Assembly: GCA_027186245.1 (NCBI GenBank)
Contig: CP114496.1
Coordinates: 9,971,001-10,035,000 of the forward strand
Source of the DNA: Coriaria nepalensis
Taxonomy: Eukaryota; Streptophyta; Magnoliopsida; Cucurbitales; Coriariaceae
Direction of reading: 5' to 3'
DNA length: 64,000 nucleotides
Shown: in pieces, positions 12,835 through 24,050 of the stretch
Layout: every line of letters begins with the position of its first letter
Position numbering within the stretch: the stretch's first letter is position 1
Position numbers and translations under genes: made by a program
The notes under the pieces: model-generated
What the model saw: only the letters and a program-made list of their open reading frames with translations
What the model was told of the DNA's origin: nothing
The model's database searches: none

Positions 12835-13094
12835 TTAGGACCTTGACTTTTTCCCCCCCAGAATTCTCACACTTAGGATATTTTTAATACTTAGGCGATT
12901 TTTACCAAGTAGACTGACTTCAGGCTCCTTATCCCTTAAGATGCTCAGTTGACACCTTACTTCAGTATTTCTCATGACTGAGACAATTTTCACCCCATTA
13001 GCTAACACTAGGATCACCCTCAGACATTCTGATCTTCAGATATAATAAACTCAAGTATTAGACTACCGATTCGGTTTCTAGGTGTAGAGCCCCT

Positions 13095-13700
13095 TTCGCA
13101 TGCTTGAAATATCGCCAAATAAGCGTTCCAAGTTGTTAATGTTGAGCCTTTATCGGGTGCTCATATTTTTTTTATCTTTGATGCCAAATAAGCATTCCAA
13201 GTCACTGATGTTGAGCCCTTATCAAGTGCTCAGATCTTCTTTATTTTGAACGTCAAATAAGCATTCCAAGTCTCTGATGATGAGCCCCTATCAAATGCTC
13301 ATATCTTCTTTATCTTGGATGCCAAATAAGCATTCCAAGTCGCTAATGTTGAGCCCATATCGAGTGCTCAGATCTTTTTTATCTTGGACGCCAAATAAGT
13401 GTTCCAAGCGCTGATGTTGAGCCCGCCCCTATCGGGTGCTCAGATATTCTTTATCTTAGATGCCAAATAAGCATTCCAAGTCGCTAATGTTGAGCCCATA
13501 TCGGGTGCTCAGATCTTCTTTATCTTGGACGCCAAATAAGTGTTCCAAGCATTGATGCTGAGCCTCTATCGGGTGCTCATATCTTCTTTATCTTGGACGC
13601 CAAATAAGCGTTCCAAGTCGCCAATGTTGAGCCCCTATCGAGTGCTCAGGTTTCTTTATCTTGGACGTCAAATAGGCGTTCCAAGTTATTGTGTTTCTTA
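13095..13700 (-). repeat. 69-bp tandem repeat array, about 9 copies
   Basis: The motif GCCAAATAAGCRTTCCAAG recurs at 13114, 13183, 13252, 13321, 13390, 13462, 13531, 13599 and 13667, with spacings of 69, 69, 69, 69, 72, 69, 68 and 68. Each unit also carries TGAGCCCCTATCGGGTGCTC and TTCTTTATCTTGGA. All three minus frames hold a stop per unit, so the array is non-coding although 69 is a multiple of three. Position downstream of integrase fits a Tat element's 3' untranslated tandem repeats. Confidence 0.93.
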
Positions 13701-13917
13701 GTTGTAGATATTCACCAATCATTCACTCATTTAGTGAGGAATTTGAGCGCCTTTCGCTTGAACAACATGATCAAGAATATAAGTAGTATACTAGTGAACC
13801 TCCTCTCCCATACTTCCTTTGGGGTAGACCCTGAGGTTCTCTGCATTTCGTGGATGCAAAAGCTCTTTCCTTGCCTGTTCCAGGTCTAAGCTCATGTATT
13901 ACCCTATAAGGTCCTTC

Positions 13918-14640
13918 CTAGTTCGTCTTTAAAGGTCCCTTATGCAGGGGATTAACAATCTTTCTGAACACTAGGTCACCCACACGTATCGGCTGAGGCC
14001 GAACTCCTTTTTTATAATAACGCTCAATCCTCCTTTTCAACGCCTCCTCCTTAATCCGGGCTTCCTCCCTTGTTTCTTGAAGTAGGTCAAGGGACTCTGC
14101 TAGGCCTACATTGTTATCATGTTTGATAAAGGACAATCTTCTATATTAAGGTAGAATTATCTCTGATGGCACCATGGCTTCCGTCCTAAAGGTAAGGTTG
14201 AAGGGGTTTTCCCCCGTTGCGCTCTAAGGAGTGGTATGAATAGCCCACAACACCGAGAGAAGCTCATTTGCTCAGTCCTTTCCTTCCTCCTCCAATCTAT
14301 TTTTTAGTAGGTTCTTGATGACCTTGTTAGCTACCTCAACTTGGCCATTTACCTTAGGATGACAAGGAAAGGAGGTGAAATGCAAGATCTTCATATCAGC
14401 ACAAAACTTTTTGAATTTTGGATTGTCGAATTGCCTACCATTATCCATTACAATGCACTATGGGACCCCGAATCTGCATATGATATTCTTCCATACAAAT
14501 TTGGTCATTGCTGCTTCTGTGATCGTGGTAAGGGGTTCAACCTTGATCCACTTGGTGAAATAGTCGATGACTACAATAGCATATTTTCTCTGTTTCGCCC
14601 CTTGCACTAGTGGTCCAATGAGGTCCATTCCCCATCTTGC
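13918..14640 (-). pseudogene. gypsy (Tat) integrase core and C-terminal tail, degenerate
   Basis: Minus-strand translation shows integrase core pieces: WGMDLIGPL and TKWIKVEPL near 14560-14640, MDNGRQFDN near 14440, and HPKVNGQVE with the third acidic residue near 14350. The post-integrase tail at 13918-14136 contains YYKKGVRPQPI and GDLVFRK, the usual Tat C-terminal block. At least four in-frame stops interrupt the frame. It inserts element DNA in living relatives; here it is a relic. Confidence 0.75.
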
Positions 14641-14646
14641 AAATGA

Positions 14647-15050
14647 TTAGGGACTGCTTACCAAGGTTAACTCCATCGAGAGTTTTCTAGGAATACTAGC
14701 ATATATGTTGCAATCCATACATCCTTTGCTATGGGTTATGGCGTCCTTCCTTATAGTGGGCCAGAAGTAACCTAGTCTCATTAGCTTTAGGATCGTTGCC
14801 TGCCCCTGCCCAGCCAAGTGATTCCCCAGACCCCTTCGTGAATATCCCTCAACAATAGCTTTCTTTCTCCTTCTAAGACACACCTCATCATTGGATGTGA
14901 ATATCCTCTCCGAAATAGCACGTCCCTCACCATAACACACCTAGAAGCTTGATATCTGACCATTCTGGCCTCCTTCAATGAGGGTAATTCCCCCTCTATC
15001 AAATACTTCTTTATAGCTCCAATCCACCCCTCGTCTTCCAGAGCCATCAC
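14647..15050 (-). pseudogene. gypsy (Tat) integrase N-terminal zinc-binding region, degenerate
   Basis: Two overlapping minus frames (14787-15050 and 14647-14940) carry the leader YLIEGELPSLKEARMVRYQA and the HHCC-type region: ILKLMRLGYFWPTI, then CMDCN. The His pair lies near HEGVWGITWLG / GLGNHLAGQG and is split by a frameshift between the two frames. It follows the second RNase H domain directly, as expected in pol. Confidence 0.7.
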
Positions 15051-15257
15051 CTCAGTTTCTGAAGAGATACTGGGAACATCAAGATATCTTCTTAATGTTT
15101 TGGTTGAGAGGTCAGCTTGTGGTTGTGTTTCCGATTTTGCTAGTGCATCAACGTCAGTGTTTGTACCCCTTGGGACATGTTTATCTCGTAATCGTTGAAT
15201 CGTTTTAACACTGTCTCCATGATTTTCTAGTAGGCCCTCATCTTGTCATACCTTGTC

Positions 15258-15671
15258 TCAAACTCTCTTCACAATTGTGAGACCACTATCTGGGGAATTG
15301 CTAGATATGCTAATGCGCTCAACCCCTACTTCCCTTGCCAATCTTAGATCTGCAAGGAGCACTTCACACTCTGCCTCATTATTTGAAGCTTTGAAATGGA
15401 ATCTGAGCGCGTATTCAATCTTCTTTCCTTCCGGAGAAATGAGTATTAGCCCAGCTCCACAACCCTCTTTGTTCACATCCCCATCTACTTGCAAGGTCCA
15501 ATAAGGTGGGTGAAACTCTTTCTCAGCATCAACACCAGCTTCCCCTTTCCCTATACTTGCTAAACATTTATTGGAGAACTCTGAGATGAAGTCGGCTAAA
15601 GCCTGAGCTTTGATTACAGCTCGGGATTTGTAGGATATGTCAAATTCTCCTAACTCAACCGACCACTTCAA
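15258..15671 (-). pseudogene. gypsy (Tat) second RNase H-like domain (aRH)
   Basis: A 137-codon minus frame begins with the end of the first RNase H region (MKWSVELGEFDISYKSR, ALADFI) and continues into WTLQVDGDVNKEGCGAGLIL, ALRFHFKASNNEAECE and LRLAREVGVERI. VDGD gives one catalytic acidic residue and NNEAECE the next; DSGLTIVKR lies near the end. This extra RNase H is the mark of the Tat lineage. Confidence 0.8.
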
Positions 15672-15863
15672 CAGCCTTCTTGATGTATCAGGATTTTGAA
15701 GGATCTATTTAAGAGGAAGATCAGTCACAACTATAATAGGATGAGCCTGAAAGTATGGTCTCAACTTCCTTTCCGCTACTACCAAAGCGAAAGTGGCCTT
15801 GTCTGCATGAGGATATCTTCCTTATGCCTCACTCATTACTTTGCTAGTGTAATACACTAGTAT

Positions 15864-17138
15864 TTACTTCCCCTCTTCCTCCTTGACCAGAAATGAGCTC
15901 ACAGCCACTCCACTTATCACTATATATAGGCTTAATTTTTCCCTTACTTTTGGCTTATTTAGTCTAGGAATGGTTGCCAAATACCTTTTTAGTTCCTCGA
16001 AGGCCCTATCACAATCTTCACTCCATCCCTTCGTGTTGGAACATTTCAGCGATTTAAAGAACGGGAGGCATTTATCGGCTGGGCAACTCATGAAATGGCT
16101 CAGCGTGGCAACCTCGCCTGTGAGGGCTTGAATCTCCTTCTTTGACTGGGCGGCCCTTAGGCTGATAATGGCTTGTACCTTCTCCGGGTTAGCCTCAATT
16201 CCCTTCTGGTGCACTATATACCCCAAGAAGTTTCCCGATCCAACTCCGAACGCACATTTTTCTAGATTTAGTTTCATCTCATATTCCCTCATTACTTCAA
16301 ATGCCTCACTTAAATGCCTGAAATGATCCTTCTTCCTTACGCTTTTTACCAGGATGTCATCTACATATACCTCTATCGTCTTCCTCAGTTGCTTCTTAAA
16401 CATGCTGTTTACTAGCCTCTGAAATATCGCTCCAACATTTTTTAGTCCGAAAGGCATTACATTGTAACAGTAAGTACCTTTGTCGGTTATAAAAGAAGTC
16501 TTCTCCTGATCCCCCATCCACAATTTCACCTAGTGGTACCTCGAGTATGCATGCATGAAGCTCAGCAACTCATGCTCTGTTGTGGCGTCTACCATCAGAT
16601 CTATGATGGGTAGTGGGTAACTGTCTTTGCGGCAGGAAACATTTAGGTTCTTAAAGTTGACACATAACCTCCATTTTCCCCCTCCTTTGGACACCATGAC
16701 CACATTCGAGAGCCACTCTGGATACTGGACCTCTCGAATTGCTCCCACTACTAGCAACTTCCTTACCTCTTCAATTGCCGCCCTATTTCTTTCCTCATTG
16801 AACTTCCACCTCCTTTGCCTCATTAGCCTTGCCCCAGGTATAATGCCAAGCTGATGCACTATGACGTCCTCTTTAATGCTCCTTAACTCAGAAGTTTCCC
16901 AAGCAAACACATTTAGATTTTGCTCCAATGTCTGAAAGAGACTTTTCAGATCAATCTTCGTTAGCCCGTTTCCTACCCTCAGTTTTCTTCCGTTTGAAAA
17001 CTCGACATGCTGAAGAGCCTCTGCAAAGGAGACCCTCAACTTCCTTCCTCTATCCTCCTCCCTTTTAACTTCATCTTCAGCCCTTTTACACTCTTCCTCG
17101 TCAGCCGCTAGCTCAACATCAACCATATGTACTTCCAT
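15864..17138 (-). pseudogene. gypsy (Tat) reverse transcriptase, interrupted by an amber codon
   Basis: Two collinear in-frame pieces, 16530-17138 and 15864-16529, are separated only by a TAG at the position where the family has Gln after the AYSRYH motif. Fingers/palm blocks are NVVMVSKGGGKWRLCV and DSYPLPIID in the first piece; MPFGLKNVGAIFQRL, the catalytic YVDDILVKS and LNLEKCAFGV in the second. The YVDD centre is preserved. The piece ends in the start of RNase H. Confidence 0.85.
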
Positions 17139-17575
17139 ATCAGGGCTGACCCTTCTCTAAGCGATATTATATAACACATTCTCAAGCTTTCCTGATTTCC
17201 TTTTACCATCCCTACTTGTCCCTCAGTGGGGAACTTCATTACTAAGTGCTTCATCGAAATGATAGCCGTTAGAAAATTAATAAAGGGACGACCGAGGATG
17301 ATGTTGTATCTTGACAGAAAGTTGACGATCATGAAATTTACCATGATCGTTACCTTTCGGGAACCCTCGCCTACAGTCATCGATAGGCTTACCATTCCTT
17401 CTGGATACAACGATTTCCTCGAGAAACCCATTAGCGGAGTATTAACAGGCTTCAGATTTGCATTGTTGATTCCTATATTTCTGAAGGCTGTTATGGATAA
17501 CACATCCACCGCGCTTCCTAAGTCGACCAAAACTCGGTGTATCAGAGTAGTTGAGACATTCGTCGAGATGACCAA
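17108..17575 (-). pseudogene. gypsy (Tat) aspartic protease region
   Basis: A 155-codon minus frame. VLVDLGSAVDVL corresponds to the DSGSSADIL active-site motif of Tat proteases, with Ser replaced by Leu directly after the catalytic Asp. YNIILGRPFIN is the flap/C-terminal block, and FPTEGQVGMVKGNQ follows. Overlaps the RT frame by about 30 nt in a different phase. Gag, expected further right, is missing. Confidence 0.75.
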
Positions 17576-17639
17576 GGTGTCATTTTTAGATTGTTTCCTC
17601 GTAAGTTGAGACGTTGAATCATTGCAAACTCATCAAATC

Positions 17640-18393
17640 CTGGGAGGAGTATTGTAAATGCCACCCAATATCAGGTTGGCACTTAAGTTGAAAGCAAAGC
17701 TCTTCAGGTCATTGCAATTTGAGGCTATGTATTGGGAGGAGTGTTCCATTGAACTTATTACTATTGAGTAACTATCTGTATGAGAATTTCTAGCCAAAAA
17801 TAGAAAACTCATCTCCCACTGAGAACAAAGGTAGTGAACCAATGAAGTTATTCTAACTAAAATCATGGAGGATTACAAGATTATCATTTGACCCCCAATT
17901 ATGAGGAATTTTAGAACAAGCATTTTGAATATCTTGCTAATGTAGAGAGCTTCGATCTTGTCCAAATGAGATCATGATGCAACTACCTCTACAGCCGCCT
18001 TTCTCAAATTTTGGAAGCATGCCAGACATATTTTTCCGACTGACATTGGAGTACACCATACATGGAACCCGTAGCTGCCTAGGCAGGTGCCCTTGCAAAT
18101 TGTTTGAGCCCAAATTGAGGTAATCAAGCATTTTGCACATGCCCATGCTCTTTAGTATAGGACCAGTGATATAATTTTGGCCCATATTCAGAATTTGAAG
18201 AGAGCATGAAGTAGTTCAGTTATGGGGTAACCTCCCACCGAAATTAGCTCCTGGTGGCCATAAGATGTGTAAGCTTTCAAGTAACAAGATCCCTGAAAAG
18301 ATACCTCCACCAAAAGTGTTGAATTATTCCCTATAACTGTCAACTAAGGCGCCCGAGCGGAATGCATCTATGTTAGTCCACACAATAACCAAC
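17640..18393 (-). pseudogene. RPK2-like LRR receptor kinase pseudogene, C-terminal LRR segment
   Basis: Minus-strand translation reads like the central/C-terminal ectodomain of RPK2/TOAD2-type receptor kinases: ILWPPGANFGGRLP, then CSLQILNMGQNYITGP, LDYLNLGSNNLQGHLP, MVYSNVSRKNMSGMLP, and further on ILHDFS.NNFIGSLPL and NCNDLKSFAFNLSANLI. Several stops and frameshifts (for example a TGA after GGRLPHN) kill it. No TM or kinase domain follows: it ends at about 17640 against the gypsy element. Joined to the other two segments once the copia elements are removed. Confidence 0.75.
18389..18393. repeat. Target site duplication of copia-1 (left copy)
   Basis: CCAAC directly before the left LTR matches TCAAC at 22580-22584 after the right LTR in four of five bases, as expected for a 5-bp copia TSD after some decay. 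Confidence 0.55.
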
Positions 18394-18621
18394 TGTTGGA
18401 AACTAAAAAAATAAGATTCAAGACTTGCTTTGTACTTCTTCAAGAACAGAATCGTGCATGAGCAAAAGAGAGAACAATAAACAAATTGATTTTTTCTATA
18501 AATTTCAATTTGAGTTTTAATAGAAAATTAAGAGACTTAAATACAATAACAATGATGGAACATGATACATAAATAGTTAATCATTAAATGACAACTCTTC
18601 AATCAGAATAAAATATTTACA
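18394..18621 (-). repeat. copia-1 3' LTR
   Basis: Plus-strand edges TGTTGGAAAC and ...AATATTTACA; on the minus strand it starts TG and ends CA. By eye about 85-90% identical to 22354-22579, so the insertion is not recent. Confidence 0.88.
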
Positions 18622-19141
18622 GAGATTGCAATGGCAGATTTGCTATCACAATAAATGATAGTAGGGTGTTAGGATTAAGTTCAAACTCTAGTAAGATCTT
18701 TCTAATCCAAATGGCTTGATTGGTGGCATGAGCAGCAACCACATATTTAGACTCATCAATTGATTGGGCCACAACACTTTGCTTCTTAGAACTCCAACAA
18801 AACATCCTTGATCCAAGTGTGAAGCAAAAACCACTTGTGCTCTTGGCATCATTAAAAGAGCCAATCCAATCACTATCCACATAACCTTCCAGTTTCAATT
18901 CTCCCCCTTCATACAAAATTCCATGAGAAAGAGATCCATTAAGATACCTGAGTATCTTCTTAGCAACCCTCGTATGCAATTGAGAAGGATTGTTCATGAA
19001 TCTGAACAAGACACAGACAAAGTATATAATCTCTAGTCTTATTGTTGTGAGGTACATTAAACCTCTAATTAAGCTTCTGAAGAAGGTTTCATCAACCCTT
19101 GTTGAACCATCATTTCTTCTGATTTTTTCATTTGCGGCCAT
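18617..19141 (-). pseudogene. copia-1 RNase H region
   Basis: 174-codon minus frame with the copia landmarks FRSLIRGLMYLTTIR (RT end), KKILRYLNGSLSHGILY, the RNase H blocks GYVDSDWIGSFNDAKSTSGF and SVVAQSIDESKYVVAAHATN. Catalytic D (YVDSDW), E (ESKYV) are kept. It runs into the 3' LTR. Confidence 0.88.
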
Positions 19142-19269
19142 TAGAATGGATACTATTTGATAGTTTCCATGTTGAATTTCTTCATCAGATTTTTAGCATA
19201 TTTCTCCTGAGACACAAACACCCCCTTCTCGGATTGGAACACTTCTATTCCCAAAAAGAAATTCATTAA

Positions 19270-19527
19270 TCACAAGTCTGTCATTTCAAATTCAGCTTTT
19301 ATTTCCTTTTTGAATTCTTTAATCAGATTAACCTCATTCCCAATTATAAACAGATCATCAACATATAGGGAGACTATGAGTAAGGATGTACCCGATTGTT
19401 TGATATAGAGTGTTGGATCACTTTCACTCCTATTGAAACCAACATTGATCAAATAGGTATCTATCATGCTATACCAAGCTCTATGAGCTTGTTTTAGGCT
19501 ATATAATGTCTTCTTCAGCTTGTACAC
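19270..19527 (-). pseudogene. copia-1 reverse transcriptase fragment
   Basis: Minus frame of 85 codons: YKLKKTLYSLKQAHRAWY then the catalytic YVDDLFIIGNE, both diagnostic of copia RT. Upstream RT parts (about 19530-19960) are visible only as broken frames. Confidence 0.88.
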
Positions 19528-20069
19528 CTTCCCTTATTCTCCTTTCACCCCAAACCACTCAGGCTGCTCGACATAGACTTATTCTTCCAGTATTCCATTT
19601 AAGAATGCTGACTTCACATGAAGCTGATGAATTGACCAAGACTTCCTTGCAACCAATGTAATAATCAACCTAATTGTATCAAGTCCGGCAACGGGTGCAA
19701 ATGTCTCAGCATAATCAACTCCATATTGTTAAGAGAATCCCTTCACTACTAATCGTGTTTTAAAACTGTTTATTGAGTTGTAAGCATTGAGCTTCATTTT
19801 GAATATCTACTTCAGCTTAATAATTTTCTTCTTCTCAAGCTTCTCAACCAGACTCCAAGTCTTATTTTTGGTGATCATTCCCAGTTCTTCTTTCACGGCC
19901 TTCGTCCAATCTTCATCTCTTTTGGCTTCTTCATAGTAATTAGGCTAAACTAGAGCTAAGTTACATCATTGATAAACATCATCAAGGGTTTTGTATCTTG
20001 GATTTATTGGCTCAGCTTCATCATCATCAAGATCAATAATGAAAGTCTGATCTTTAATGAGCCCCTCAC

Positions 20070-20804
20070 TTACATCTTCATCTTTCCATTTGAAGATTGC
20101 TTCTTTATCAAAATCAAAATCTCATAGAAAATCTTATACCCTTTTGATTTTGAGCTATAGGTGATCAAAATTCCCCTTTCACTTTTCATAGAGAGTTTGC
20201 CTCTCTTAGCATATGGAATGTGAGTGAAGCACACTGCTCCAAATATTCTAAGGTGAGACACTGAAGGTTTCACATTATATCGAGCCTCATGAGATGTTTT
20301 TCCTTCCACTGACTTAGTAGGCAATTTGTTGAGCAAATACAAAGCAGTGTTAGTTGCTTCTACCTAAAACTTTCTGAGCATTATCTTCTCTACCATCATG
20401 CTTCTTACTATCCCCATAATAATCATGTTCTTCCTTTTAGAAACCCCATTTTGCTATGGAGAATAGGGCACTGTTAGTTGGTGGATAATCCCTTCGTTCT
20501 CATAGAATTGTTTGAAATCATTTGAGGTGTACTCTCCACCATTATTAGACCTCAAAATATTCAGCTTCATCTCACTTTGAGTTTCCACATGCTTCTTGAA
20601 TTTTACAAAGGTGTTGAACACCTCTGATTTTTCCTTCAGAAAGTTAATCCAGTAGAATCTAGTCATGTCATCTATAAAGATGAGGAAATATTTGCTTCCA
20701 TTCAATAAAGCTTCTCTCATCGGTCCACATACATCTGAGTGAACTAGCTCTAGCTTCTCTATAGCTCTGTGTGCTTGGTTTTTAGGAAATGGCTTCATAC
20801 TCAA
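20070..20804 (-). pseudogene. copia-1 integrase
   Basis: Two minus frames. 20454-20804 has [26 protein letters not shown] and [12 protein letters not shown]: the family DNGGEY has become NNGGEY, so one catalytic Asp is lost. 20070-20342 is the C-terminal GKTSHEARYNVKPSVSHLRI / FGAVCF block. They are separated by a frameshift. Confidence 0.85.
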
Positions 20805-20933
20805 CTTGCTAAGTTAACAGCTTTCACACGCTCTATGTTGTGCTTGGATTGAGGGCAAGTCATCAACCATACCTTTTGCGTTCAGGTTCTGAATGGCCTT
20901 AAAGTCAAAATGTCCAAATCTCTTATGCCATAA

Positions 20934-21281
20934 CTAGGATTCATCTTCCTTGCATATGGGGGCCTGATGATCCCATTGCACAGAAAAGCTGTCGTGACTA
21001 ACTTGGATTCTAGCCATTTGCTTTCTGTTTGGATCTAAAATGGTGCAATATTTATCTTGAAACAATAAAACATATCCATTTCTCATAAACTGACCAACAC
21101 TCAGCATATTGTGTTTCAGATCTGGAATCAGAAGAACATTGGTGATAAGCTTGGTACCTTTGTTAGTTTTGACCAAGATTGTGCCTCTTCCCCTAGCTCT
21201 AACCTTCTCCCCATTTCCAACTGTGATTCCAGTTGTGAAACTTGTATCCAGATCTCTGAACATGCTCCTATCATGAGCCAT
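20934..21281 (-). pseudogene. copia-1 protease and pre-integrase region
   Basis: Minus frame of 115 codons with GITVGNGEKVRARGRGTILV and LITNVLLIPDLKHNMLSVGQ, the standard copia protease/pre-integrase motifs. The active-site DSGCT-like triad lies just upstream (about 21290) in another frame. Confidence 0.82.
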
Positions 21282-21375
21282 ATTGTCGGTACATCCATTG
21301 TCTATAAGTCACCCTTCTCTGGATTCACAATGGTTAAAATCTGTAGCCATGAAGAGAGTTTCTTCATTCTGAGTT

Positions 21376-22164
21376 TTAGGTGCATATGCCTGTTGAGGTT
21401 TTGGTGCCTCCTTTTTCTCCGTTATTCTTAAAGCAATTTTTCTCATCATGGCCAAACATCTTGGAGTAATAGCATTGGGGTTTGTCCTTCCAACGACAAA
21501 ATTTTTCAAAATGGCCTTTCCTCTTGTATATTGAGCATGAAGGATAATTCTTCTTCATATCTAAGCAGTTTGAACTCAAAGAAGAACTGACCTGTGACTT
21601 CTTCCAAGGCTTGTACTTCTGCTCAGCATGGAAACCACCATTAAATTCTTCATCCTTCATCTTAGCATGCATAGATTCATTTACTTCTAAAGAGCCTATG
21701 AGTTCAGATATGGTCATGGAGCTTAGGTCTTTATTTTACTTTATGACATCAATTTTTTTGTCGAACTTGAACAGTACACTGACTAACATTTTGTCAACCA
21801 ACATCTTATCTGTGACATTCTCTCTAAATGGTTTCATCTGGTTTAAGACTTCTACCATTCTAGTAGCATAGTCCTTGATGGATTATGTCTCTTTCATTTT
21901 CAACCTCTCAAAATCTCTTTTGAGGTTTAAGAGTCTAATGTTCTTGACTCTTTCAATGCCTTGAAACTCCTCCTTCAAGACTTCCCAAGCATCATTAGCC
22001 ATATATAAGCTAATGATCTGAGAAAATAGTTTGTCATTAATTCCATATTGGATGATGGCTAAAGCTCTAAAGTTGTTATGTTTCTCTACCTTATGTTCAA
22101 GTGTCCACCTCCTCAAATTGTGGTACATAGCCACCCTCCACTGTTTCCTAGATTCCATGAGCAC
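21376..22164 (-). pseudogene. copia-1 gag with zinc knuckle
   Basis: 21883-22164 has the UBN2-type gag core (ALAIIQYGINDKLFSQI, AWEVLKEEFQG, LNLKRDFERLKMKE). 21376-21717 continues with MTISELIGSLEVNE and CSIYKRKGHFEKFCRW, a CCHC knuckle whose second Cys is replaced by Tyr. Frames are separated by a stop/frameshift near 21720-21880. Confidence 0.85.
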
Positions 22165-22353
22165 AAAGATAGGTAGTCATCTTGACTGACCAAAATTGAT
22201 AGCCTTCACCACTGAAAAATGGTGGTGAAAGAATGTTAACACCTTGATTAGGGACCATGTTGTTTTTTGATTTTTGATTGCTTGTGGTTTGGGAACTAAT
22301 AAGTGAGAGGGATAAGGCTAGATGAGTTGATCTTTAGCAAAGCTCTGATACTA

Positions 22354-22579
22354 TGTTAGAAAATGAAAAATAAGATTCAAGACTTGCTTTTTACTTCCTC
22401 AAGAATAGAATCGTGAATGAGCAAAAGAGAGAACAATGAACAAACTGATTTTTTGTCTAAACTTCAATATGATTTTCATTAGAAAACTAAGAGAGTAAAT
22501 ACAATAACAATAATGGAATAAGATATATGAATAGTTAACCATTAAATAACACTCTACAATCAGAATAAAACACTTATAA
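22354..22579 (-). repeat. copia-1 5' LTR
   Basis: Plus-strand edges TGTTAGAAAATG and ...CACTTATAA; the terminal CA has decayed to AA relative to the left LTR. The PBS lies immediately to its left (downstream in element sense). Confidence 0.88.
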
Positions 22580-23222
22580 TCAACCATGTCTACAACACTT
22601 AAATCAAAAGTAGAACAAGCACATAAAAACAAAAAAAATTGGAAAATGCTACCAACCCACTGTCATTGACCAAAAAAGGTACAAATCTCCAATGCCTTCC
22701 AAACTTCACCAGCAACTTCAACATCCTTAAACTAACCTATCAAATGTGTTCGAACACAAAAAACTAGTCGTTAGAACTGCTCACCTCCATTCTTCCTTCC
22801 ACGATTTGTATCCAAAAATAGAGAACCTAGTTTTGGATCCAACTTGAGTGCCTTTGATCCGATCAGTGTAAAATTTGTTCCCACAAGTTTTAATTGATAT
22901 AGAGAAACTATTGGAATGAGAGTCAAGGGAAAAAATGTCAACAAAAAGTCAACTTTTTCACCTCAATTGATGAGTTGAAATATCAATGCTTCAATAATCG
23001 ATGACTTGCTGCAACTGCTTGGTTCCTTAAGGATCATTTTTGTGATACTATTCCTAGAAACTTCAGAATCCTAAGTTCACAAATCCAGCCAATCTTAGGC
23101 AGAATTTAACCATCTAAAATGTTACCATCAAGCAACAGAGTCCTCAGATTCTTGCATTTCCCAAACTCCACTAGTATCTTACCAGTTAGAAGGTTATGAG
23201 AAAGCTTGAAATAGTCATAAAC
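22580..23222 (-). pseudogene. RPK2-like pseudogene, middle LRR segment
   Basis: Minus-strand translation from the right edge gives DYFKLSHNLLTGKI, VEFGKCKNLRTLLLDGNILDG, KIGWICELRILKF and, in a shifted frame, KEPSSCSKSSI, all aligning with successive RPK2-type LRRs. A divergent ~350-bp piece (about 22640-22980) is not clearly LRR and may be another insertion. Joining this segment's right edge to 25442 restores the LRR reading SQHGCKFMT.YFKLSHN with one missing base. Confidence 0.7.
23218..23222. repeat. Target site duplication of copia-2 (left copy)
   Basis: TAAAC, identical to 25437-25441 on the other side of the element. Confidence 0.85.
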
Positions 23223-23880
23223 TGTTTGATTGTTTTATTTGGTTTCAAGTGTAAATGAGAGTGAAGGAATGAATAAAATAGAGAACACAAGTCTTTGTTC
23301 TGGAAAAACAAAATGCATAATTCATTGATTTTTTTCAACACTTAAAAAAGAGATAAAAAATAATGATTACAAGTACACTTACAACCATTCTTGAAATTGA
23401 ACAAAACATACTAAAGGCACTTAACAACAACCAATAATTTGGATAATTAAAGTTTAGACAAACCAAGAACAAAAGCAAAAAAAAAATAGAACCATGCTTT
23501 ACACCAGAAGATACATTACTTTTACAACACTTTTGCTGTCAAAGGGCAATTTGGTCCAAGATGCATTCCAACAATTTCAATACTTGAAACCAGCTTCCAC
23601 ACATTCAGAATCATAAAACAAACTTATTGGAGTGATCAAATTGTATATAGAACTCAAATTTGGCTTCTGACTTGTTCTGTAAGAGAACTAGTAAATTTAA
23701 TAAAAGTTGAGATTGAATTTGACATAACTTGAGCTAGGATGAACCAATTTGAGATATTCAAATTGCCACAACTTGGTTTTAGAGAGATCTAACTGAGGGT
23801 ATGAGAGTCAACTACAATCGAATAAAAAATTCAAAAGTCAACCATAAAGTCAGATTTCTCAAACCAAGCATATTCTAACA
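23223..23880 (-). repeat. copia-2 3' LTR
   Basis: Plus-strand edges TGTTTGATTG and ATATTCTAACA. The last ~100 bp match 25354-25436 with small differences (AGAGAGATCTAACTGAG shared). Confidence 0.8.
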
Positions 23881-24050
23881 CACTTCCTTAATTGGTTTGG
23901 AAATCACTCCCAACCTTTCCATGAACATTTCAAACTTAAAGGCTGAAAGAGACTTTGTGAATATATCTACATTTTGCTCCTCTGAAGAACAATGTAGCAG
24001 CTTGACTTTACCTTCCTTAATTGTTTCCCTAATAGTATCACGCATGAGAA

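Larger units (their letters stand above)
12840..17640 (-). mobile_element. Truncated Ty3/gypsy element of the Tat lineage
   Basis: On the minus strand the order is protease, reverse transcriptase, RNase H, a second RNase H-like domain, then integrase, followed by an array of 69-bp tandem repeats. Integrase after RT-RNaseH defines Ty3/gypsy; a second (aRH) domain and tandem repeats near the 3' end are typical of Tat (Ogre/Retand/Tat) elements. Gag, the 5' LTR and a clear 3' LTR are missing. The right edge abuts RPK2-like pseudogene sequence at about 17640, so the element is 5'-truncated there. Stops and frameshifts in pol show it is dead. Left limit is uncertain. Confidence 0.8.
18394..22579 (-). 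mobile_element. copia-1: Ty1/copia LTR retrotransposon, degenerate, inside the RPK2-like pseudogene
   Basis: Flanked by two direct ~226-bp LTRs and a near-perfect 5-bp TSD. On the minus strand the order is gag, zinc knuckle, protease, integrase, RT, RNase H; integrase before RT defines Ty1/copia. A primer binding site TAGTATCAGAGC (complement of initiator tRNA-Met) directly follows the 5' LTR at about 22342-22353. Frames are broken in several places. The element is 4.2 kb. Confidence 0.9.
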
